DNA from: Chlamydomonas sphaeroides
Taxonomy: Eukaryota > Chlorophyta > Chlorophyceae > Chlamydomonadales > Chlamydomonadaceae
Reading direction: 5' to 3'
Assembly (NCBI GenBank): GCA_001662425.1
Contig: BDDC01000224.1
Coordinates: forward strand, 1-64,000
Length of the DNA stretch: 64,000 nucleotides
Part shown: piece after piece, positions 46,261 through 55,558 of the stretch
How positions within the stretch are numbered: position 1 is the first letter of the stretch
Layout: every line of letters starts with the position of its first letter
Notes under the pieces: generated by a model
Told to the model about the DNA's origin: nothing
Database searches by the model: none
The model's input: the letters and a program-made list of their open reading frames with translations, nothing else
Program-made: the position numbers and the translations under genes

Positions 46261-48752
46261 ATGCGCGCTCCATCGGCGTTATTGCGACCACCAAGTGGCA
46301 TCGTCGAGCTCAGGTGCACATATTCTGTTGTGGCAGCTCTGTAGGCGGGGGTTGGGGCGGGGGGCCCTGAGCCGCGCCTACTGCATGCGGGCGGTAGGCC
46401 GTGGCGGCAGGCCCTGGCGTTGCGTGCGTGTGTGCGGCGGCCATCAGCGGCAAGTGAGGCGTAGCAGCGCCACTTCATATCCCTACCCATATCTCGCACA
46501 TATAAGGCCAAGCCGCGGCGTCCTCCAAGCGCCCGCGACTTGCCCCCTGTCCGGCCTTGTCCGGCGGGCACTGGGGTCGTGTCGGCCGCGGGGCGTTCCT
46601 ACCTGTCCGCAACATTGCCTCGCTACGCGACCGACCGACCGCCCTTCCCTCAGAGACTACGTCATCGCCGCCAGCGAGTTCAAAAACTTCGTCAAGCTCT
46701 GCGGAGAGTACGACGAGGCGCGCCGCTCCACCTACAAGGGCTTCCTGGGGTGGGTCGGTGCGCCGCACGCCTGCCACTCACAACGCCCCGCGCCGTGCGG
46801 GACCTTCTCCCCCACTGCTCCACGCGCGCGCAGCGCCGCCCATGCGCCGCGTCCGTGCTACTGCGCACCTGCCACACCCTGCCACACCCCCCCGCGCCCA
46901 TCCTTTTGCCGCAGCATGTTCACTGCAGACACCGGCGGCAACGTATCCCGGGTCGTCCACATGTACCACTTCAAGGTACGGGTCAGGGCCGGGGGTACGA
47001 CAGCGCGCCAGGGCCACTGCTCTCCTGTGGCAACTGCCCTCTCCTCGGTGGGCATCGCCCCTGCACACCCGCCGCTACGCATGTCAGCCTGTCAACCCGT
47101 GCCGCATATGCCCTGCCCCACGCCCCGTGGCCCCCCGACTCCGCCCACCGCATCCCGGCCGCAGGACTTCGCAGCGCGCGATGCCACCCGGAAGGCGGCG
47201 GCCGCGAACCCCTGGTGGCAGGAGTTCACAGACCGGGCGCGTGCGTGCCTCCTGACCAAGGCGAGAGCCGCACCCGCCCTTTATTTTAGCCCCGCGCCCA
47301 CGGTGATACCAACGCCCGGGAGTCGCGGAGGCCAGATGGCGCGTACGGACTGCTGTAACGGGCCCGCGCACAAACAACGTCCCTTGCCTTACGCAGGAGT
47401 CCACCATCCTCCGGCAAGCGCCGCCAGAGGTATACGCGGCGGCCGGCATCAACTGCTCCTCTGCCTTTGCGGACAGCGTGCTGCCGCAGCCGCCAGGTGC
47501 GGCCGCGCCTGGGCCGGGGCGCGGGGCACGACAGAGCCGTGTGCGCGCCCGGCGCTGCTCTCTGACCCTCCACCCCGCCCAACCCGGCCCCCCTCTGCCC
47601 TGGCAGGTAGCGACCAGCAGGTGTGTCAGGCCAGCAGCAGCCCTCAGGGTGACGGCCGCCTCGCCCAGGGGGCGCGGCCACAGCATTGCACCTCGGCCAT
47701 CTCCGCCGAGTCCAGCCGCAGCGCTGCGTCAGGGCCCAGCAGCCCCACGCAGCACCCGCGTCCACACGCTGCGCCCAGCCCTGATGCCAGCGCCACGTCC
47801 GCCCCACCTGGCCCTGCCATTCCGCCACTGCCGCTGCCACTCCACCGCACCGGCCCCGCAACCGCCCACCATCGTGCCGCGCCACCGCCGCCGCTATCGC
47901 CCACCGCGCCGGCCTTGCCGCCGCCCTGTCCCAGCTGCCTTGCTGCCGCCGCCCCACGCCAGGTGGTGTACGAGCTGCGCACCTACCGGCTGCGGCCGGG
48001 CCGGGACGGAGTCAAGCAGCTGATGGGAGCTTTTCGGACCGGGTGCGGCGGGGGCCGCGCTGCTGCAAGGTGCTGCAAGCGGCGCTCGCCCGGCCGCGTG
48101 TGTTTATGTTTGTGTACAAGTGAAGTGTGTGAACCTGTGGCTCTGCGCTCGGCCGCGCCCGTGCCCGCGTGCGGCCAGGCTGCCGTCCAAGCTGGCCGCG
48201 GACGGGGTGGGCCAGCTGGCGCTGCTGGGCTACTCGGACGTGGGGCTGCTCAACACCGTGTACGAGGTGTACAGGTGGGAGGCTATACGCAGGCTGGGGA
48301 GGGCGGTGATGCGTTGAGGGGTGCAACACAGCCGCCAGGACCTGGACCTGGCCGCTCCAGGGGCCTGTGGCTAAGCGAGTGGGCGCGTGTGCGTGTGAAC
48401 CGACAATGGAGCCCGCCGAGGGCATGAAGCGTGCCGCTTGGCTCTGCCTGGACCAGCGCTTGTGCGCTTGTGTGCGCCCTTGCCCCGCAGGTACCCGTCC
48501 GCACAGCAGCTCGTCGAGTGAGTTCGCGCCGCTCGTGTGCCTGTCTCCCTGCCGAGCCGCCCAGGAGGGCTGACGTCAAATGAAGCAGTGCGCACCCCTG
48601 ACTCACCTGTGTGCTCCCGGCCCTGACGCAGGGCGTGCGAGCGCACGCGGGCGGCCCCCGAGTGGCAGGCCGCTAAGCAGACGGCCTACTCGCTGTGCCA
48701 CGACTTTCACATCTCCTTCCTGCACCCCACCGCCTTCTCGCCCTGGCGGTGA
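46261..48752 (+). CDS. NIPSNAP family protein with two domains
   Basis: Ten exons: 46261..46313, 46654..46749, 46915..46975, 47165..47260, 47397..47496, 47607..47620, 47963..48042, 48179..48274, 48491..48517, 48632..48752; 247 residues. The start MRAPSALLRPPSGIVELR joins in phase to DYVIAASEFKNFVKL. The first ferredoxin-like NIPSNAP domain (about 13-100) has GGNVSRVVHMYHFKDFAAR and NPWWQEF. The second (about 145-247) has VVYELRTYRLRPG, GLPSKLAADGVGQLALLGYS, TVYEVYRYPSAQQL and the end FLHPTAFSPWR. NIPSNAPs are mostly mitochondrial and have been linked to mitophagy signalling in animals; the algal role is unknown. The two domains are joined through a 14-nt exon (GSDQQ), without which the frame fails. 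Intron 4 uses a GC donor (AAG/GCGAGA). Confidence 0.85.
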
Positions 48753-50024
48753 CGCCGCGGCCCGGACGTCGGTCACACCGCTGCAGGCGGCCCAGGCCGC
48801 ATGGGGCAGCTTACCGCCCCAGGAGGCGGCGGGGGGGGGGACGAGATGCACACCTGATCAGGCATTAACCTGGTTGGAGGCCGTGGGGTCTAGGGAGGGG
48901 GTGAGCGGTGCGGCGGGCGTCGCTGGAATCATAGCGGGCGGCAGCGCTATGCGCAGGTTGAGGGCGGCGATGCGCGGTGAGCGGTGCGGCGGCTGGGGCA
49001 GCCGTGGTTGGTTGGCAAGGCAGGCGAGGGCAGGCGGCACCTACGGCGGGTCGGCGGCATGCGTTGCGGCTGTAGGCAACCGTATGTATGTCACTGACAG
49101 GTCACGCAAAGTGCATTCCCGTGACGGCACGGGAGGGTAGCGTGTTGCTATGGTTCCTTGGTCGGCGGGTTGGATGACAGGGCCAGGAGGACCTGCTCCT
49201 GGACAAGGCACATCGCCCGGCGCATGACGCAAGTAAGAGGCTCGCGTACGGCCTGTCTGGACTGCATATACATCTTCAAGAAGGGAATACCCTTGTCTGA
49301 GCCACCTATCAAACAAACTGCCGCCGTCGCAGCACAGCCCGCATGCCCGCAAGTAGTGTGCACTGTGAAGTGCACGCCAGGGTGGCACCGGCCTGTGCGG
49401 CACCCGGCGACACTGCCGGCCACAGCAGGCGCTGCTTCATGTCGCAGTGTATCATGATAGGGGGAGAGGAAGATGCCACAAGAAGACTGGTTGCGCATGC
49501 TGTAGGCACGACGGCCTGTGAAGCATGTGCGTGTGCGGTTGGGCTCTCCTGCGGCTCCTGGCACGATGGCACGTCGGGTCGCGGTACAATACGGGACTGC
49601 CCCGTCTCACGCCCGAGCACGCGCACTCAGCCGGCGGTCTTCTCAAAACCTCTTATCTGTTGCACCGCATGAAGCATCAGGCGGGTCGGGGGGGAGGTCG
49701 TGTCCGGGCCGGGCCGGGCCGGGGCAGGGGCAGAAGCCTGGGGGATGTGCGCGTCATAGGCGCTCCTGGTGCGCGTATCCATCCAGTGGATCCTGCCGCC
49801 AGCACGTTCCCTGCCCACATACAAGTGCTTAGCCAGCTCCCTAGCTCAATTGCACGTCGGCAACACATGCAAAGCGAAAGCTTACACGGTGCAGGATTTG
49901 CTTTTGGCCACCAGCGCTCTACAGTTTCCCAGTTGATGAACACGCCAAAAAGATCTTGAGTCGATATCAGTCGCTGCTGCGCGTTGTTGACACCTTGACG
50001 GAGGCCTAGCGGCGGAGGGGCGGC
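48753..50024. other. Intergenic gap NIPSNAP to YTH gene
   Basis: 1.27 kb without a recognisable ORF or RNA gene. It includes a run of ten Gs near 48830. Expected to hold the NIPSNAP 3' UTR and the YTH promoter. Confidence 0.5.
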
Positions 50025-53000
50025 ATGGAAGACGAGCTTCTCTATGACGACGACTATCACGACGAGCTCTACCAGGACGCAGAGCTAGAAGCGGCGCAGG
50101 AGGAGCTGGGCGGCGAGGCCGCTGGTAAGCTCGGGGCTAGCGCGCGCATTCTTGTTGGTAAACGACCACCGGCCACCTCGCTGACTGCTAGTTAAATTGT
50201 GCCATGCAGAGGAGGTTGCTGCGCCAAGCGAGCCCGAGGGTGCCACGCCGAAGCAGGAGGACGAGGCGAACGCGCGCAGCTCCGAGAAGGCAGAGCCTTC
50301 AGGGAGAGACAATGCACCACAGGCTACCTCGGGCAAAGCTAACAAGCGGGTAAGCCAGGGTGCTCTTCCACAAAATGGTATGGCACGGATGCATCTGCGC
50401 AGTCGCTCACACCTTCCCCGGCTTTGTTTTGCAGGGGGGCGGGGGAAATGGTGGGTCTGGCACAGGGTCTGGAAACACGCGCTACTTCATCATCCGGTCC
50501 AGCACGATTCAGAACGTGTTCATCTCGGTCCGGGTGGGGGCCTGGGCGACGACGCGCATGAACGACGACAAGCTTGACGAGGCGTACCGGACGGGCCGGG
50601 AAGTCCGGCTCCTGTACTCGGTCGCAGGCAGCAACGCGTTCCAGGGCTACGCGGTCATGCGCTCGCCGATCGGCAAGTTCGGGCGGCCCGTCGTGTGGGA
50701 GAACGGCAAGCAGTTCGGCAACCCCTTCGCCGTGGATTGGCGCGTCCTCTTTGAGCTGCCCCGCAGCGCCTGCGACCATATCCGCAACCCGCTCAACGAC
50801 AACAAGGCCGTGCTGGCGGCGCGCGACGGCACGGAGCTGCCGCAGGAGCAGGGCGATCTCATCGTGCGCCTGCTCACGGAGCGCGCGCAGGCGGCGGGCG
50901 CCAAGCCGCCGCGGCAGCAGCTTGCGATGTTGGAGGGCGGCGGCCGGCCCGGGATGCCCGGCCCCATGGGTCCGCGGCCCGGCATGCCCGTCGGCCCCCG
51001 GCCAGCCATGCCCGGCATGGTCCCCGGGTTGGGGCCCGGCATGGGGCCCGGCATGGGGCCCGGCGGCCGCATGATGCCAGGTGGCATGGGCGGGCCCGGG
51101 CCGCGCGGGCCCGGCATGATGGGCGGCCCCATGGGCGGCATCGGGCCCGGCATGGGCATGGGCCCTGCCGGTCCCGGCATGGGCCCCGGCATGGGCCCAG
51201 GCATGGGTCCGGGCATGGGCCCGGGCATGGGCCCCAACGGCCTCAACTTGGACCAGCTGCAGGCCGTCATGCTCAACGCCAACCCGGCCGCGCTGACCGC
51301 GATGCTGCGGCAGGCGGGCATGGGCCCGGGCATGCAGGCCGGCGGCATGTCGCAGCTGCAGGCGGTGGCAGCATCGCTGGTGACGCAGATGACCAACCTG
51401 CCGCACGAGCAGCAGACAGTCGCCATGACCGCCATCACGGCCTTCAACCCCATGCTGGCGGAGGCCATCGCGGCCATCGTTACCAACGGGGGCCCGGTGG
51501 GCATGGGCATGGACGGCGGCCCTGGGTCGCAGCCCGGCGGCGGCCCCGGCTCGGGCATGGGCATGTCCAACGTCATGGGCGGCGGCGGCCCGGCCGGCGG
51601 CATGGGCATGGGGATGGGCATGGGCATGGGCGGCGGCGGGCCTGGCATGGGCGGCATGGGCCAGCAGCAGCAGCAACAGCAGCAGATGCTGAAGCAACAG
51701 CAGCAGCAGCAGCAGCAGCTGATGCAGCAGCAGGCGGCCGCGCAGCAGCAGTTTATGGGGATCAACCGCGAGGACGTTGTGCTGGAGGGCAGCGACGGCC
51801 GCGTGCGCGCCGCAGGCGGCCGCTCGCGCAGCCGCAGCCGCAGCCCCGTGGGCCGGCAGGCCGGCGGCGGCGGCGGCGCGATCGACTTCGCGCGCATGAC
51901 GTACGAGGAGTACCTCCAGCAGTACGGGCGCGTGCAGGAGGCCGTACAGCGGCGGATGGGCAATGGCAACGGGGCGCACCGCGGGGCGTCGGCGGAGCGG
52001 TCGCCGCGGCGGGGTCGCGAGCCGACGCCCGGCTCGCAGGGCATGATGGGCGGTGGCGGCATGGCGGGAGCGGGGGCGGGTATGTCGGCCAAGCCCGGCG
52101 GCCAGCCGTACACTGAGGATGAGTAAGTGGCGAGGGTGAGGGTGCTCGCCGCGGCGATGATACTGCGGGGACAGCACCTGCGGATACGGGGGCACCCCGT
52201 ATATGAGCACATAATAAGTTCCGCGGCTGTCTGCGGCCTTGGGGCCGTGCGCCTCGTGAGCGTCGTGGACAAGCATGGGTTTGGGCTGGCGGTTTCGCAT
52301 GCGGTCCCTGGGTTTGGATTATGTATTGTTCATGAGCGCCGGCGTCAGTCCCTTGTTGCTTGCGACACTGCGACACTGCGACACGGAACCATGCGTCCTT
52401 GGCGCGCGGTGCGTTGGGAATGCGTATGCCGCTTACTACATATGCCTACATATGCTTCTTAATATTTGTGCATGTGCATTTTCTATGGCCGTGCGTTGGT
52501 ATCCATGCCCATCCAAGCGTGCGTTGCAATGGGGTGCACTGAACGGGGCGAGGGCGTCGCGTTGATCGGGGATCTGACGGGGCACCCGAAGAAAAGGACA
52601 TGCTGTCTGCGTGGTGTGTGTGGGCATGCTTTGATTGGGAACTTGGTCGGGACCTTGCCAGGGTGGTCATGCCGCGTGTAGGGACAGCCGATTATGTGGG
52701 ACCTCACAGGGTGATGTCTCTCGCGTTGCTTGGGCAGTCTTGCGGCGCTGGGCTGCTACGCCGCGAAACTCCCGGGCCGGAAGGGCATTGTCCACGTGCA
52801 CATAGTCTTGACACTGCGGTCTGGGTGCATTCGCATGGTCTTAGCTGCATGCAAGCTGCATTTGCATGGGTGTTGGCATGTGGGATGGCGCATAGGCATG
52901 CGGGCATGTGGGACGGCGCATAGGCATGCGGGCGTCGAGGCTGGACACACGGCGGATGCGCGGGGGTTTGCAAACATGGCTCGCGGGCTGCGGCGGTTGC

Positions 53001-53389
53001 AGCGATGCGTTTAGGGCCTGGCGATGCGTTTTCGGGTGACTGATGGTGTTGTGAGGGCTTTGATAGGCGCCGCTGCGGGGCCTGCCACCGGCGCTTCGGC
53101 CTGACGGGGGCCGCAGGTAAGTGGCGGAGGACAGGTAGGTGCGCCAACGCGTGCGGCTTGAGTGGTAGTGGTCGATCGCCCCTCCTTCCCGCCCCGTGTC
53201 ACACCGCACGTTTTGTCGGCCAAGCCCGCTTTGCGTGCCTGCTCACCCTGCCTCGGTACATCCCTCCCGCCCTCCCCCAGGTACATCCGCGTGACGCAGG
53301 CCTGGTACGCCTCGAGAGGGCAGGCGCCGCCCACGGAGAACTTCATCCGGCAGCACTACCGGCAGATGCTGTCGCAGCTGCGCAGCTGA
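50025..53389 (+). CDS. YTH-domain m6A reader protein, YTHDC1-like
   Basis: Four exons: 50025..50124, 50210..50349, 50435..52122, 53281..53389; about 678 residues. After an acidic N-terminus (MEDELLYDDDYHDELYQD) the YTH domain (about 94-235) reads RYFIIRSSTIQNVF, VRVGAWATT, FQGYAVMRSP, GRPVVWENG and FAVDWRVLFELP. Trp117 and probably Trp168 line the N6-methyladenosine pocket. NPLNDNKAVLAARDGTEL matches the YTHDC1 type. Then come several hundred Met/Gly/Pro residues (GPGMGPGM units), a poly-Gln stretch, a short SR patch (RSRSRSRSP) and a C-terminal helix pair (YIRVTQAWYASRGQ). This suggests a nuclear RNA-binding protein acting in splicing or polyadenylation, by analogy. The last intron is 1.16 kb. 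TGTAA at 53630 may end the transcript. A 653-residue antisense ORF is a shadow. Confidence 0.9.
50940..51245 (+). repeat. 12-bp Gly-Pro-Gly-Met coding repeats
   Basis: Degenerate tandem units of GGC-ATG-GGC-CCG type encoding GMGP, most regular at 51170-51235. They lie in the low-complexity part of the YTH protein just after the folded domain. Confidence 0.8.
51662..51750 (+). repeat. CAG-type repeat (poly-Gln)
   Basis: Mixed CAG/CAA codons give several glutamine runs in the YTH protein, broken by MLK, LM and AA. A pure-looking stretch of CAG lies near 51700-51720, a possible site of length change between strains. Confidence 0.8.
52876..52931 (+). repeat. 28-bp direct repeat, two copies, in YTH intron 3
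   Basis: Two adjacent 28-bp copies starting GCATGTGGGA, differing at one base. They lie inside the 1.16-kb last intron of the YTH gene. No coding meaning is seen. Confidence 0.8.
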
Positions 53390-54010
53390 GCTGCAGGCGC
53401 GCGGTCGCATGGGGCTTCTTGGATTCGCGCTCGACTGTGGCTGGCTCGGCGGAGGGGATGTTTGCGGAGGGTTGCGATTGGGTGAGAACTGAGCAAACTC
53501 GGGGCGAGCTATGGTGGCAGAAATTTGGCGAACTCGGGTATCGGGCTATGCATGCAGATGCAAAAACACGCAGACATTTGGGATTTGGGACGATGGCAGT
53601 GGCGAGGGGCTCGGAGAGGCTAGGCGTCCTGTAACATGGCGCGATCGCGAACGTCTGTCCCCCTGCTGCCCCAACCCGCGTAAGCGTAAGCAAGCACGCC
53701 GTACACCTGCCCCAACCCACCGTCATGCTATGAAGAGATAAGCCTGTACGTAGCCGCAACCGCCGACCGCAACGTACGCTACGTCCGTCGCGTCCGTCGC
53801 GTCGCACGCGCCACCTAGTCGACCCGCTATCGCCAGCACTGTGACGTGCAGCTGCAACCACCAGGGTCCACTGCCCCAGCCGCTTTTGCGCCCGTGCCCG
53901 CCGCGCCAAGACTGTCCAAAACCCTCTGCTCCCGCCGCAGCTCTGGCCCACAGCTCCAGCCCATTAGCGCGGGCACACGTCCCAAACCACCGCCGGCCAC
54001 CAAACGGCCC
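53390..54010. other. Convergent gap YTH / gamma-CA-like
   Basis: 620 bp between two gene ends. It contains TGTAA at 53630-53634 on the YTH strand and a small CGTCCGTCG repeat near 53780-53800. No gene seen. Confidence 0.5.
53630..53634 (+). terminator. Putative TGTAA polyadenylation signal for YTH gene
   Basis: TGTAA on the coding strand, 240 bp after the YTH stop, a normal algal 3' UTR length. Suggestive only. Confidence 0.4.
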
Positions 54011-55179
54011 CTACGAGTAGTACTCCTTCTGCTTCATCTTGAGGACCTTCATCATGCCCTTGTGCTCGCCCGCCAGCTCGATGTATCGCCCCGGCAGCGT
54101 CTTGAGGTAGTCAATCTCGCCGGGCTTGACGTCCCGCAGCTTCGTGGCGGGGCTGCCCGCCCACACCTCGCCCGACGGCACCACGGTGCCCTCCTCCACG
54201 TAGGCACCGGCAGCGATGACGGAGCCGGGCTGGACCTGGGGTGGGGGTCGGGGCGGGCAGCGGTTCGGCGTGCCATGGGTAGGTGCCGTGGCAGCCGATG
54301 GCAGAACAGCCTCGGGACCGGACAGGGGCGGGGAACATGCTCCATGCCCATGCCCATGCTACAAGCCACGGCTGCTGCTGCCACGGCTCCCAGCGTCCAA
54401 ATCCTCGACGACGTGCGTACGCAGGCCGTGGCAGCGCAGGTAGCCTGCTCCGAGCCCACCATTGGCTCCAGCCGTAATCTCCCTTCCCCTCTCTCCCAGA
54501 CCACATACCCGAACCAGCATCCCTCCTTGGGCCCTGTGGCCAAGTGCCCCAAGACGACCCACGCAGCCCCCACCTCGACGTTCTCCGACACCACCGCGTT
54601 GATGCCCACCAGCACGTTGTCGCCAATCGTGCAGCCCTTCAGCACGGCACCGTGCCCCACGGACACGTTGTCCCCGATGACCACAGGCCCGCTGAACTCG
54701 CTGGTCGCGCCCACGAAGGCAGCATCCTGAATGTTGGAGTTCGCGCCCACCGTGACCGGCTGGAAGTCCCCTGCGCCCGCAACGATGTAGGAGTAAGCCT
54801 CCCGACCGCTGTAGGCACAGCACGCGGTATGGCGTGCTTACCGCGGACGATGGCACCATACCAAACCGAGCTGTTCTCGCCCAGCGTCACGCTGCCCGAG
54901 AGCATGCCCGAGGGCGCCACCCAGGCGCTTGAGGGCATGCTTGGGACGTTGTAGCGCATCGGCAGCACGGTGGCGTGCCGGTTCACTGCGGCACCGATGC
55001 ACACCGGGCTCAGCTCACTCGCTGAGGCGTGCATGGTGCCTCATGCTGTACCCACGCTTCTCCTCGAACGAGTAGATGCCCTGCAGACGGCAGCCCACGC
55101 GCTCCAGCGCCTGGCCGCTCTCGCGCATCGCAAAGCCCACGCGGTGCAGTAGCGCCTTGACTCCATTGATGGGGTTCAT
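54011..55179 (-). CDS. Gamma-carbonic-anhydrase-like protein (complex I domain)
   Basis: Four exons: 55056..55179, 54842..54985, 54574..54770, 54011..54235; 229 residues. It is a left-handed beta-helix protein: MLSGSVTLGENSSVWYGAI, then VGANSNIQDAAFVGATS, VVIGDNVSVGHGAVLKGCTI and SGEVWAGSPATKLRDV. In plants and algae this family forms the matrix arm of mitochondrial complex I. Of the three zinc-binding histidines in active members (VHVA, GH, LHGC), only His129 remains; the others are Gly110 and Lys134. It should therefore not bind zinc normally and is better called carbonic-anhydrase-like. The C-terminal helix (YIELAGEHKGMMKVL) is typical. The N-terminus MNPINGVKALLHRVGFAMRE resembles that of mitochondrial members. 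It is divergent from CUL4. Confidence 0.9.
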
Positions 55180-55558
55180 GGCTGCTGTGTGATGCGCGCT
55201 AGAGCGCGCGTGTGGACTGCAAGTCGAGGATTGCGCCTGAGCGTGCCCTCCTCGGGCCCTCTGCCGTGGGCTTCGTGGGTGTGGTCGCGAGGGGCAGGCA
55301 GCAGCAGGACGGGTGTGTTTGTGAAGGCGGAATTTGGGCGAGCATGGGTTTGCTTCCATGACACAGCCCTGAATGCAAAACAGTGTACTTTGCCTCTTTG
55401 CTGCCCGGATGACTATACGCTCGCCATCCTACACTTGCGACATTGAGCGAACTTACACGGAGGCGTTGCGCCACGGCATTGCAATTGATTGCGCGTGCCT
55501 CGCTCTGGCGCATATGGAGTAACCGTTAGGCTAGCCGCTGCACGGCACTAGTGGCGAC
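55180..55558. promoter_or_regulatory. Divergent promoter gap, gamma-CA-like / CUL4
   Basis: 379 bp between divergent start codons, less GC-rich than the exons. Presumed to hold both promoters. No element assigned. Confidence 0.4.

Noticed and set aside
46295..48427. 710-codon plus-strand ORF
   Set aside because: It reads through NIPSNAP exons and introns in changing frames. Only short stretches match the family, and the spliced model explains them all.
50339..52300. 653- and 541-codon minus-strand ORFs
   Set aside because: Antisense shadows of the large YTH exon, His/Ala- or Met/Pro-rich, reflecting the repeats on the other strand.
53780..53815. CGTCCGTCG repeats as a possible CRISPR-like or regulatory array
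   Set aside because: Only a few direct 9-bp copies without spacers, so simple sequence drift.
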